DNA of 64,000 nucleotides from the NCBI GenBank assembly GCA_050010595.1, contig JBEKKS010000014.1, forward strand, positions 1 to 64,000, in the 5' to 3' direction. Made by a program: the position numbers and the translations under genes. This document shows, one piece after another, positions 42,005-50,194 of this stretch. Every line of letters begins with the position of its first letter. The first letter of the stretch is position 1. The notes beneath the pieces were generated by a model. It did not search any database. It was given only the letters and a program-made list of their open reading frames with translations, and had not been told where the DNA came from. This stretch comes from Palsa-513 sp050010595 (lineage in GTDB: Bacteria > Actinomycetota > Thermoleophilia > Solirubrobacterales > Solirubrobacteraceae).

Positions 42005-43009
42005 GTGGTACCAAAGGGTGGTAAGGCTGGCTTCACCTTCATCACCGGCGCGGGCGGATTCATCGGCTCGAACCTCGCTGATGCACTGTCTTGTGCAGGA
42101 CACTCGCTCGTTCTCTGTGACACCTATGAGCACCAGATGTCATGGGAGTACCTCGCCTCTGTGCTCGCTCACGACATCGTGCTGGCCAATGATGCGATGG
42201 CATGGTTGTCGGCGCACGAGGGCGAGGTCACCGCGATCGTCCACATGGGGGCGATCTCCGATACGACCGCAACGGATCTTACGGCGCTGGTCGCGAATAA
42301 TGTGCGTTTTTCGCTCGATCTGTGGGAATACGCTTGCCGCACAGATTGCGCGTTCATTTACGCGTCGTCGGCAGCAACTTATGGTGACGGCTCCCAGGGC
42401 TTTAGCGACGATGACACTTCTGCCGCCCTCGCTAAGCTGCGTCCGCTCAATGGCTATGCCTGGAGCAAGCATGTGGTCGATCGGCGTGTCATCGACGATG
42501 TCGAGCGTGGAGAGTCTGCGCCGCGGCGCTGGGCTGGGCTCAAGTTCTTCAACGTGTACGGGCCCAACGAGCGCCACAAGGGCTCGATGCGCTCTGTGGT
42601 TCACCAGCTGTATCCACAGGTCGCGGCCGGCCAGCCGGCGAGACTGTTCAAGTCAGACAACGTGCAATATCCGGACGGCGGGCAGCTACGCGATTTCGTG
42701 TACGTGAAGGATTGCTGTGCGGTCGTGCAGAATCTGCTGGCGGCTCCATCCTTCGCCGGAATATTCAACGTCGGCACCGGGGTCGCACGGAGCTTCGCGG
42801 ACTTGGCTGCAGCGGTCTTCGCGGCACTCGGGCGCGAGCCCGACATCGAGTACATCACGATGCCTGCGAGCTTGCGTGGGCGCTACCAGTACTTCACGCA
42901 AGCCGACATGTCCAAGCTCGAGGCCTCGGGTCTCGCCCCGCGCTTTCACACGCTCGAGGCAGGCATCGCCGACTACGTCCAATGCCATCTGGCGCAAGAG
43001 TTTGGCTAG
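42005..43009 (+). CDS. hldD: ADP-glyceromanno-heptose 6-epimerase
   Basis: From the GTG at 42005, four bases after the ABC gene stop, the protein has 334 residues. The frame is open back to 41900 but inside the ABC gene. It is a close match to HldD: FITGAGGFIGSNLADAL, VHMGAISDTTATDLTALVAN, and YASSAATYGDGSQGFSDDD, then LRPLNGYAWSKHVVD. GLKFFNVYGPNERHKGSM and GGQLRDFVYVKDCCAVVQN follow. It converts ADP-D-glycero-D-manno-heptose to the L-glycero epimer, the last step of the pathway whose other enzymes are at 43247-45820. Third codon positions are only about 60% G/C in a stretch I counted by hand, lower than in neighbours, which suggests recent acquisition. Confidence 0.93.
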   Translation: MVPKGGKAGFTFITGAGGFIGSNLADALSCAGHSLVLCDTYEHQMSWEYLASVLAHDIVLANDAMAWLSAHEGEVTAIVHMGAISDTTATDLTALVANNVRFSLDLWEYACRTDCAFIYASSAATYGDGSQGFSDDDTSAALAKLRPLNGYAWSKHVVDRRVIDDVERGESAPRRWAGLKFFNVYGPNERHKGSMRSVVHQLYPQVAAGQPARLFKSDNVQYPDGGQLRDFVYVKDCCAVVQNLLAAPSFAGIFNVGTGVARSFADLAAAVFAALGREPDIEYITMPASLRGRYQYFTQADMSKLEASGLAPRFHTLEAGIADYVQCHLAQEFG

Positions 43010-43106
43010 GCGCAGCGCCAGTGCCCGAGGCGAAGCAGCGCCGTCCGTTACCTTCGCTGCGGTAGGGTTTCTTGGGCAGGCGTCGGTCACTAGAAGGACG
43101 CCGGAC

Positions 43107-43136
43107 TTGGAGTTCGACATCTCGAACGCGTTATCT
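43107..43136 (+). promoter_or_regulatory. Candidate promoter before the heptose operon
   Basis: TTGGAG (43107-43112) and TTATCT (43131-43136) are separated by 18 bases within the 237-base non-coding gap between hldD and the GmhA-HldC gene. The leader would be about 100 bases. I see no gene in this gap. Confidence 0.35.
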
Positions 43137-43246
43137 GAACTGGCTGGGCAGCTACGCGTGTCCGGGCGCGAGCCGTTGATGCGAGCCTCGGCGCGGCGCT
43201 GCCGTATGGATTCGCGCGGTTTCACTCCGCGGCTGAAGCGGATGCG

Positions 43247-44326
43247 GTGGACGCGAAGGTTTCGGTAGCGGTCGATGCGGCGCTCCGCCAGAGCGCGGCG
43301 GCGGCGACCGAGCTACCGGGCTTGTCGGCGCAAGTAGCGACGGCGGCGCAGCTCATCGTGCGCTCGCTAGCAGCCGGCGGGAAGGTGCTCTGCTTCGGCA
43401 ACGGCGGAAGCGCGAGCGATGCGCAGCATCTGAGCTCCGAGCTCGTCGGCCGCTTTCGACGCGAGCGGCGCGCGCTCCCGGCGCTTGCGTTGGGCACCGA
43501 CGGCTCCGCGCTGACATCGATCGCCAACGACAGCGGGTTCGAGCATGTCTTCTCGCGCCAGATTGAGGCCCACGGCAGCGCCGGCGACGTGGCCGTCGCG
43601 ATCACGACGAGCGGCCAGTCGGCGAACGTCCTTGCCGGCATCGACGCCGCGCGCAGGATGAAGCTAGCCGTCGTTTTGCTCACCGGACCAGGGGGTGCGA
43701 TGCTCAGCGATCGCGCGAGCGTTGCGATCGCGAGCACTGCCCCCGATACAGCCCGCATCCAGGAGTGTCACGGCGCGGTGATCCACGCGATCTGCGAGGC
43801 GGTCGAGGAGGCGATCGTCGACGCCGATCTGCTGCCCGGGCGGCCGGGAGCGGTCACGACCTTGCCGGAGCTCGTCGAGCTGCGCGAGTACTACCGTCGA
43901 TGCGGTTGCGTCGTCGTGTGGACCAACGGGGTCTTCGACCTGCTTCACGTCGGCCACCTGACCACGTTGCGCGCTGCACGGGAGCTGGGCGATGTGCTGT
44001 TCGTCGGCGTCAACGACGACGCGTCGGTACGCCGCCTGAAGGGTCCACGTCGTCCGCTCACGCCCGCGCGAGAGCGGGCCGAGCTTCTCGCCGCGCTCGA
44101 TCCGGTAGATCGAGTGGTTGTCTTCTCGGAGGACACGCCGGACGACTGTCTGCGCGTTCTGCGTCCCGACGTCCACGTGAAGGGAGACGACTACCGCCCA
44201 CCGGAGGGCAAGCCGATGCCGGAGGCTGCGACCGTCGCGGCCTACGGCGGCAGGATCGAGTTCGTCGCCAGTGTGCGAGACCGCTCGACGTCGCGACTGG
44301 CCGACGCACTTGCCGATGAACGCTGA
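43247..44326 (+). CDS. Fused sedoheptulose-7-phosphate isomerase (GmhA) and heptose-1-phosphate adenylyltransferase (HldC)
   Basis: This is a 359-residue two-domain protein starting with GTG. Residues 1-195 are GmhA: FGNGGSASDAQHLSSELVGRF with metal residues His61 and Glu65, a Ser-rich TTSGQSANVLAGIDAA phosphosugar loop, and Gln172 and His180 (IQECHGAVIH). Residues about 220-359 are a nucleotidyltransferase like HldC or the C half of HldE: VVWTNGVFDLLHVGHLTTLR with HxGH at 234-237, then FVGVNDDASVRRLKGPRRPL and PDVHVKGDDYRPPE. Together they supply steps 1 and 4 of ADP-heptose synthesis. The usual fusion is kinase with adenylyltransferase (HldE); this pairing is unusual. It overlaps gmhB by 11 bases. 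Confidence 0.9.
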   Translation: MDAKVSVAVDAALRQSAAAATELPGLSAQVATAAQLIVRSLAAGGKVLCFGNGGSASDAQHLSSELVGRFRRERRALPALALGTDGSALTSIANDSGFEHVFSRQIEAHGSAGDVAVAITTSGQSANVLAGIDAARRMKLAVVLLTGPGGAMLSDRASVAIASTAPDTARIQECHGAVIHAICEAVEEAIVDADLLPGRPGAVTTLPELVELREYYRRCGCVVVWTNGVFDLLHVGHLTTLRAARELGDVLFVGVNDDASVRRLKGPRRPLTPARERAELLAALDPVDRVVVFSEDTPDDCLRVLRPDVHVKGDDYRPPEGKPMPEAATVAAYGGRIEFVASVRDRSTSRLADALADER

Positions 44327-44864
44327 GGGCCGGCGGGCCGTCTTCCTCGATCGCGACGGGACGCTGATCGCGGATCCCGGCTATCTGCGGGATCCAGGAC
44401 GGGTCGAGCTGCTCCCCGGGGCCGCGGCGGCGCTTGCCGAGCTAGCCCGGCGTGGCGCCCTGCTCGTCGTGGTCAGCAACCAGTCCGGCATCGGGCGCGG
44501 ACTGATCACGCCGCAGGAGGCGCGCTCTGTTCACGACCGTTTCGCCCACCTGCTCGAGCAGGCGGGCGTCGCTCTTGACGACGCTTACTACTGCCCGCAT
44601 GCGCCAGACGCCGGCTGCACGTGTCGCAAGCCGCTACCAGGCATGCTGCTGCAAGCCGCACGCGAGCACGGGATCGATCTCGACCGGTCGACCATGATCG
44701 GAAACTCTGCCGACGACATCGCCGCCGGGCAGGCGGCTGGAGCGTTCACGATTCTGTTGCTCGACGGCAAGACGGATGCGACGCAGATCGCGCCAGATGC
44801 CGTCGCCGCGAGTTGGGGCGACGTTGGCGGCCTGGTGCCTGCGGAGGCTGGTGCCAAGCAGTGA
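44316..44864 (+). CDS. gmhB: D,D-heptose 1,7-bisphosphate 7-phosphatase
   Basis: This 182-residue HAD phosphatase starts at the ATG at 44316. The nucleophile motif is VFLDRDGTLIADPGYLRDP (Asp12, Asp14). VVVSNQSGIGRGLITPQ follows. The zinc-binding insert YYCPHAPDAGCTCRKPLPGM has the Cys-x-His and Cys-x-Cys pattern that defines GmhB and the related HisB phosphatase. GNSADDIAAGQAAGAF is motif 4. It removes the C7 phosphate to leave heptose-1-phosphate for the adenylyltransferase domain of the preceding gene. It overlaps both neighbours (11 and 4 bases), so all are translated together. Neighbours make GmhB much more likely than HisB. Confidence 0.92.
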   Translation: MNAEGRRAVFLDRDGTLIADPGYLRDPGRVELLPGAAAALAELARRGALLVVVSNQSGIGRGLITPQEARSVHDRFAHLLEQAGVALDDAYYCPHAPDAGCTCRKPLPGMLLQAAREHGIDLDRSTMIGNSADDIAAGQAAGAFTILLLDGKTDATQIAPDAVAASWGDVGGLVPAEAGAKQ

Positions 44865-45820
44865 GCACACCGACGATGATCACTCGAGGGATGCGGGTTA
44901 CGGTCGTTGGCGACGTGATGCTCGACGAATACATCTTTGGCGAGGCGAGCCGGATCTCGCCGGAGGCTCCCGTTCCGGTGGTCCACGCGCTCGGCGAGCG
45001 TAAGACGCCCGGCGGTGCGGCGCACTCCGCTCGCTGCGCGGCGGCACTTGAAGCGGTGGTCCAGTTGTGCGGTGTCGTCGGTGCGGATGCGGCTGGCAAG
45101 GAGCTCGAGCGCCTGCTCGTGGAGGGCGGAGTCGACGCGCGATTCGTGAGCTCGCCGACGCGCCAGACGATCCGCAAGGCGCGTATCTTCGCGGGACACC
45201 ATCAGGTCGCACGAGTCGACCACGAGACGATCAGCAGGCTCGACACGGATGACGAGCGAGCCCTGGCGGAAGTGATCAGCGCGGCGGGCGATACCGACGT
45301 GCTCCTGGTTTCCGATTACGCGAAGGGCGCCGTCACCGAGGCAGTCATGGAGCAGGTGCGCGCGGTCGCCCGGGCACGCGCCATACCGGTGGTGGTTGAT
45401 CCCAAGGCGGCGGACTGGTCGCTGTACCGCGGGGTCGATGTGGTGAAGCCGAACGCCGCAGAGCTCGGACGCGCGAGCGGCATGCCGACGAGCACGCCGA
45501 GTGACATTCTCGCCGCGGGGGCGCGGATGAGCGCCGAGCTGAGCCCGGCAGCCATCGTCGTGACCCGTGGCGCCGACGGCATCTCACTCTTCGTCGACGG
45601 TCGCCATGTCTTGGACGACGCCGGTATCACGCGCGAGGTAGTCGACGTGACCGGAGCCGGCGACACCGTCGCCGTCTGCATCGCGCTAGCGCTTGCGACT
45701 GGGATGGAGTGGCAGGCGACGCTGCGACTCGCGAACCTGACCGCGGGGATCGCGATCCGTCGTGCCGGCACCACGGTGGTGTCGCTCGATGAGCTCGAGC
45801 GCGAAGCCGCACATGCCTAG
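44861..45820 (+). CDS. hldA: D-glycero-beta-D-manno-heptose-7-phosphate kinase (HldA)
   Basis: This 319-residue PfkB-family kinase starts at the GTG overlapping the gmhB stop; an ATG at 44876 is an alternative. Landmarks are VTVVGDVMLDEYIFGEASRI, SPEAPVPVVHALGERKTPGG, and VLLVSDYAKGAVTEAVM. VVVDPKAADWSLYRGVDVVK and PNAAELGRASG follow. The anion-hole and base motif is EVVDVTGAGDTVAVCIALAL. This is the RfaE domain I pattern. The kinase adds a phosphate to C1 of heptose-7-phosphate. It lacks the adenylyltransferase domain of HldE, which is instead fused to GmhA two genes upstream. The next gene, a GT9 enzyme, overlaps by 8 bases. Confidence 0.93.
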   Translation: MSTPTMITRGMRVTVVGDVMLDEYIFGEASRISPEAPVPVVHALGERKTPGGAAHSARCAAALEAVVQLCGVVGADAAGKELERLLVEGGVDARFVSSPTRQTIRKARIFAGHHQVARVDHETISRLDTDDERALAEVISAAGDTDVLLVSDYAKGAVTEAVMEQVRAVARARAIPVVVDPKAADWSLYRGVDVVKPNAAELGRASGMPTSTPSDILAAGARMSAELSPAAIVVTRGADGISLFVDGRHVLDDAGITREVVDVTGAGDTVAVCIALALATGMEWQATLRLANLTAGIAIRRAGTTVVSLDELEREAAHA

Positions 45821-46907
45821 CGACCGCCAGCACATGGTCGCGATCCTGCGTCTAGACCATATCGGCGACCTCGTGCTGACCGGTCCGTTCCTCGTGGAGC
45901 TGCGGGCGGCCTACCCCGCTTCCCACATCATCCTCGTCGTGTCGACCACGAACGCGGACCTCGCCCGGCGGTTGTCAGTCGTCGACGAGGTGCTGACTGT
46001 CCCGGACCGCAGAACCCGGTGGTTCGGGCGCACGCGCCAGGCCTTCGATCGTTACCGCCTCGAGCGCCAGCTGCGCAGCCGTCAGATCGACGTGATGATC
46101 GTCCCACGGTGGGACGTCGACCACTACGGTGCGCTCAAGGTTCTCCGCAGCCTGCAGGCGCCGGTCCGCGTGGGCTTCGCCGAGGCGGATAAGCGCTACC
46201 GGCGCTCGGCGCTCACCCGCGTCGTCGGCGCCCCCGCCGCTGAGCACGAGGCGCTCAAAGCGCTGCGCCTCTTGCCGCAGGCGGACCATCGCGACTGGTC
46301 GCAGCTGGAGCATCCGCTCTGGTATGCAGCGGAGGACGCTCGAGCAGCAGATCGGCTCCTGGCTTCCGCCGAGGGTCCTCTGATCGTTTTCGGCATTGGT
46401 GCGGACGAAGCGCGAAAGGTGTGGCCCGCCGAGCGTTTCGCGCGCAGCGCGGTTGTCCTCTGCGAGGCCTTTGGGGCAGTTGCCGTGATCGTCGGCGGGC
46501 CGGCTGACCGTGCCGCCGCGGCGCGCTTCGCTGTGATCGCACCGGACTCGATCAACCTCGTCGGCGCGACGTCGCTACCCGTCGCGGCAGCGGTCATCGC
46601 ACGAGCGGCGCTGTTCGTCGGCAACGATGCCGGCCCGATGCACCTGGCGGCCGCGGCTCGGGTGCCGATCGTCGAAATCCGTTGCCATCCGCAGTCCGGC
46701 CAAGCGGAGCACAGGTATTCGTCGGCGCGGTTTGGCCCGCAGCCTGGCCCGGCGGTCACGCTCCAGCCGGCAGTGCCTGAAGCGGGCTGCTCGGACTGGT
46801 GCAGTGCCCTGGAGGCGCATTGCATCCTCGCGACCTCAGTCGAGGACGTGGTGGCGGCCGGGACACGGCTGCTCTGGGCTGTGCCCGGCCTCCAAGGCGG
46901 GCAGTGA
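45813..46907 (+). CDS. Glycosyltransferase family 9 (heptosyltransferase-like)
   Basis: From the ATG at 45813 the protein has 364 residues. GT9 landmarks are VAILRLDHIGDLVLTGPFLV, DVMIVPRWDVDHYGALKVLR, GIGADEARKVWPAERFA, and LFVGNDAGPMHLAAAARVP with the catalytic/donor site. GT9 enzymes such as WaaC and WaaF transfer heptose from ADP-heptose to the LPS inner core. Here the acceptor must be another glycan because no LPS genes are visible and a Gram-positive-type lineage is likely. Its start overlaps the kinase gene, so donor synthesis and use are coupled. A late Cys-rich part (AGCSDWCSALEAHCILA) is less common. Confidence 0.9.
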   Translation: MPSDRQHMVAILRLDHIGDLVLTGPFLVELRAAYPASHIILVVSTTNADLARRLSVVDEVLTVPDRRTRWFGRTRQAFDRYRLERQLRSRQIDVMIVPRWDVDHYGALKVLRSLQAPVRVGFAEADKRYRRSALTRVVGAPAAEHEALKALRLLPQADHRDWSQLEHPLWYAAEDARAADRLLASAEGPLIVFGIGADEARKVWPAERFARSAVVLCEAFGAVAVIVGGPADRAAAARFAVIAPDSINLVGATSLPVAAAVIARAALFVGNDAGPMHLAAAARVPIVEIRCHPQSGQAEHRYSSARFGPQPGPAVTLQPAVPEAGCSDWCSALEAHCILATSVEDVVAAGTRLLWAVPGLQGGQ

Positions 46908-46956
46908 CGCGTCGCGAGCGCCTGGGCGGTTGGCCGGCGGCTACGATCCGCGACCG

Positions 46957-47925
46957 ATGAGTGACGACGCAGACGGAGCGCGAGATCGCTTCCAGGTACC
47001 CGTGGCACTGTTCGTCCACCGCCGCGCCGACTTGCTCCCGCGCACCCTCGACTGCCTCCGCGTAAGCGGCCTGACCGAGCTCTACGTCTTCTCCGACGGT
47101 CCGCGGGACGCAGGCGATATCCCAGGCGTGGAGAAGGTGCGTGAGGTGATCGCCGGCATCGATTGGATCGATCCTGTGGTTGTCGCGCGAGCCGAGAACC
47201 TGGGGCTGAGCGAGTCGATCCGCGAGGGTCTCGATGAGCTGTTCGCGAACCACGACGCAGCGGTGGTCATCGAGGACGATGTCTGTGTCGCGCCGGAGTT
47301 CTACGACTACGCCTGTCGTGCGCTGCGCCACTACCGCGACGAACCGAGCGTGGCGGGCATTACCGGACTGCGGCTGCCGTTCTCGAGGCGGGCGCTCGGC
47401 AGCTACCCATTCGACGTGTTCATGTCGCTGCGCTTCCACGCCTGGGGTTGGGCCACGTGGCGTGACCGATGGCAAAGCTTCTCGTTCGATTTGGACGCCC
47501 TGCGCCGCGAGGTCGCGGCCGCACCGGACTTTCACCCGGCACGCGCTGGCTATGACCTGCCGATCATGATCGACCAGACGCTGAACGCGCCGACGCTTGG
47601 CGGCTCGTGGGACGTTGCGTGTGGCATCAACATGCTGCTGCACGGCCAGTACTTCGTCACGCCCACTTGGAATATGGTGGAGAACAGCGGCTTTTGGGAA
47701 GGCACGCACTACCGCTCACCGCCACCCTGGCAGCTCGTGTGGGAGCAGGATCTGCGCCCGGCAGGCGGCAGCATCCGCTTCGCACCTCCCGAGGAGTGCG
47801 CGCCGATCCTCCGCGATTACAAGCGTTTCCATGCGCCGACCCTTGCGCAGCACGTTCGCGGTAAAACTGGCGCCGCGATCAAGTTGCTTCGCGGCACGCC
47901 GGTGCACCGGCCGCAGCACCGATGA
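46957..47925 (+). CDS. Glycosyltransferase-like protein (GT-A, GT2-related)
   Basis: The ATG at 46957 gives 322 residues; the frame is open upstream inside the GT9 gene but that part is not coding. TACGAT lies nine bases before it. Landmarks are VPVALFVHRRADLLPRTLDC, YVFSDGPRD, ENLGLSESIREGLDEL and VVIEDDVCVAPEFYDYAC, with the E-D-D metal site. FMSLRFHAWGWATWRDRW is a signature of a group of surface-glycan enzymes distantly related to GT2/GT13. No membrane helix is seen. The stop overlaps the next GT4 start (ATGA), so it leads a run of five coupled glycosyltransferase genes up to 52485. Substrates are unknown. Confidence 0.83.
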   Translation: MSDDADGARDRFQVPVALFVHRRADLLPRTLDCLRVSGLTELYVFSDGPRDAGDIPGVEKVREVIAGIDWIDPVVVARAENLGLSESIREGLDELFANHDAAVVIEDDVCVAPEFYDYACRALRHYRDEPSVAGITGLRLPFSRRALGSYPFDVFMSLRFHAWGWATWRDRWQSFSFDLDALRREVAAAPDFHPARAGYDLPIMIDQTLNAPTLGGSWDVACGINMLLHGQYFVTPTWNMVENSGFWEGTHYRSPPPWQLVWEQDLRPAGGSIRFAPPEECAPILRDYKRFHAPTLAQHVRGKTGAAIKLLRGTPVHRPQHR

Positions 47926-49100
47926 GCGGGGACAGCGCTCACCACGCCGCCGATGCAGACGGCCGGCGGCCGCGCGTAGTCATCTTGCGCGGTCACCAGG
48001 CAAATCCGTGGGAGCTCGGTCCCTGGAGCGCTCCACCTGTTGCTGAGCGCTACGACGTCGTGTACGCACGGTCGCACCGCGGCTGGTTCGACAGCGGCGC
48101 GATCGAGCTCGCGCCGCGCCGCGCGTGGACGCTTCGCGACTTGCTGCCTGCGGGACCGCTCGGCGATCTCGCCGTCCGTCTCCCAGGCGATCGCTACCTT
48201 GGCCTCGGGCGCGTGATTCGCGGCGCCGACATAGTGCACACGCAGGAGCTCGGCTACTGGTACAGCGCGCAGGCGGCACGCCTGAAACGTCGCTTCGGCT
48301 ATCGGCTCGTCACGACCGTGTGGGAGACCATCCCGCTGCTCGACGCATACCGAAACATTCGCACTCGCCCCTACCGTGCGGTGGTGCTCCGCGAGACAGA
48401 CCTCTTTCTCGCCGCTACCGAGCGCGCGCGTATTGCGCTTCTTCTCGAAGGCGCCGCGCCCGAGCGGATCTTGGTCTGTCCGCCGGGCGTCGTTGCCATA
48501 CCCCGCGTGCACGACGGCGTGACGGATCGGTCCGCTGAGGCGCTGGTGCTCTCACCTGGCCGCCTGGTGTGGGAGAAAGGTCATCAGGACGTTATGCGCG
48601 CCGCGGCGCTGCTCGAACGAGGTTTTGCCGGCCCGCCGCTGAGCGTGCGAGTGGTCATCGTTGGGCGCGGTCCTGATGAAGCGCGACTGCGCTCTTACGC
48701 TCATGATCTCGGTCTCCAGGATCGCGTCGAGTTCCGCGGCATGATCCCCTACGAGCAGATGCTCGGGCTCTACGCGCAAGCAACCTGCGTCGTGCTGGCG
48801 AGCCTGCCAACGTGGTCGTGGGAGGAGCAGTTCGGGATGGTCCTCGCCGAAGCGATGCAGGCGGGCAGGCCGATCATCGCGAGCAGCTCGGGCGCGATCC
48901 CGGAGGTGGCCGGGTCGAGCGCGCGCTACTTCAGTCCCGGCGACTGGCCCGGGCTCGCGCGGCTGATCGGAGCGCTCATCGGTGGTGAGAGCGATGGCGG
49001 CACCGAGCTTGTCGGCGATGCTGCGCGCTACACGATCGACGCCGCTGCGGCCCGCATTGCCGGCGCGTACGAGACGGTCCTCGGTCAGGCCATGGAATGA
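47922..49100 (+). CDS. Glycosyltransferase family 4
   Basis: This 392-residue GT4 has the N domain start PRVVILRGHQANPWELGPWS, IVHTQELGYWYSAQAARLKR and RLVTTVWETIPLLD. The C domain has LVLSPGRLVWEKGHQDVMRA, VEFRGMIPYEQMLGLYAQAT, and SWEEQFGMVLAEAMQAGRPI with the Glu pair of the donor site, then SGAIPEVAG. The start ATG overlaps the previous stop and its stop overlaps the next start, both by 4 bases. It is soluble with no membrane helix. It differs clearly from the following three GT4s, which are similar to one another. The sugar is not predictable. Confidence 0.88.
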   Translation: MSGDSAHHAADADGRRPRVVILRGHQANPWELGPWSAPPVAERYDVVYARSHRGWFDSGAIELAPRRAWTLRDLLPAGPLGDLAVRLPGDRYLGLGRVIRGADIVHTQELGYWYSAQAARLKRRFGYRLVTTVWETIPLLDAYRNIRTRPYRAVVLRETDLFLAATERARIALLLEGAAPERILVCPPGVVAIPRVHDGVTDRSAEALVLSPGRLVWEKGHQDVMRAAALLERGFAGPPLSVRVVIVGRGPDEARLRSYAHDLGLQDRVEFRGMIPYEQMLGLYAQATCVVLASLPTWSWEEQFGMVLAEAMQAGRPIIASSSGAIPEVAGSSARYFSPGDWPGLARLIGALIGGESDGGTELVGDAARYTIDAAAARIAGAYETVLGQAME

Positions 49101-50185
49101 GGATTGCGATCGACGCGCGCGCCGCGGCGGAGGTCCGCGCCGGTCATGGCCGCTACCTGCGGGAGCTGCTCGCAGCGCTTGGCGAGCTCGACGTCGATCA
49201 TGAGTTCCTGCTCTTCGCCCGCGCCCCATGGCTTGATGGCGCGCTCGACGAGCGCTTCGTGTGGCGGCTCGTGAACGCTCCGACAGTCGCTTGGCCGCTG
49301 CGCGCGGGACGCGCGATGTCCGCCGAAGCCGCAGTCGCTCTAGCCTGCACCACGTATGCGATGAGCGCGGCGTGGCGCGTCCCCGGAGTCGTTGTCGTCC
49401 ATGACCTCGCCGCATTCGACCGGTCACTGGGGACTCCGCGGGGAAGCCTCCTGGAGCGCGTGACGCTGCCCCTCGCAGTGCGCCGTGCGCAGGGGTTCAT
49501 CGCCGTGTCTGAGGCGACAGCGCACCAGCTCGGCGAGCGCTATCCCCAAACGACCGCGAGGACCGTTGTGATACCCGAGGCGGCGAGTCCACGCTTCAGC
49601 CCGGCTGTCGACCATCGTGACGCTGCGATGCTCGCGCGCTACGGAATCCAGACCCCTTTCGTGCTGTGCGTCGGGACACTTGAACCACGCAAGAACCTCC
49701 CCCGGCTGATCGCCGCGTTCGCGAGGCTCGACGCCACCGATCGTCAGGACTGGAAGCTCGTGCTCGCGGGAGCAAGCGGATGGCAGACCGACGCAACCTT
49801 CGAGGCCGTCGCCCAGCACGGCGAGCTCGTGGTCACGCTCGGCTTCGTCTCGGACGACGACCTCGCGCGTCTCTACCGGCAGGCCACTGTCTTCTGCTAC
49901 CCCTCCCTATACGAGGGCTTCGGCCTGCCGGTGCTCGAGGCAATGCAATCAGGAACCGCCGTGATCACGTCCGCGGTGTCGAGCATGCCCGAGGTGGGCG
50001 GGGCCGCCGCACGCTACGTCGATCCGTACGACACCGCGGACATCAGCGGCGCACTCGTCGAGCTCATGCGGGACGAGCAGCACCGGCGCCGGCTAGCCGC
50101 GGCAGGCATCGAGCAATCGCGGAACTTCAGCTGGCAGCACACAGCGCAGGCCACCCTCGACGTCCTCGAGCGCGTGGCCAGCTGA
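49097..50185 (+). CDS. Glycosyltransferase family 4 (mannosyltransferase-like)
   Basis: This 362-residue GT4 opens with MRIAIDARAAAEVRAGHGRY, typical of a large subgroup with IDAR-x-GIGRY starts. The rest has VVVVHDLAAFDRSL, FIAVSEATAHQLGERYPQ, and FVLCVGTLEPRKNLPRLIAA. TLGFVSDDDLARLYRQATVF and PSLYEGFGLPVLEAMQSG follow. Relatives use GDP-mannose or similar donors. It lies between two other GT4 genes and overlaps the one before by 4 bases. Similarity to the genes at 50195, 51322 and 21426 suggests successive duplication within the locus. Confidence 0.89.
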   Translation: MRIAIDARAAAEVRAGHGRYLRELLAALGELDVDHEFLLFARAPWLDGALDERFVWRLVNAPTVAWPLRAGRAMSAEAAVALACTTYAMSAAWRVPGVVVVHDLAAFDRSLGTPRGSLLERVTLPLAVRRAQGFIAVSEATAHQLGERYPQTTARTVVIPEAASPRFSPAVDHRDAAMLARYGIQTPFVLCVGTLEPRKNLPRLIAAFARLDATDRQDWKLVLAGASGWQTDATFEAVAQHGELVVTLGFVSDDDLARLYRQATVFCYPSLYEGFGLPVLEAMQSGTAVITSAVSSMPEVGGAAARYVDPYDTADISGALVELMRDEQHRRRLAAAGIEQSRNFSWQHTAQATLDVLERVAS

Positions 50186-50194
50186 GGCGCCAAG

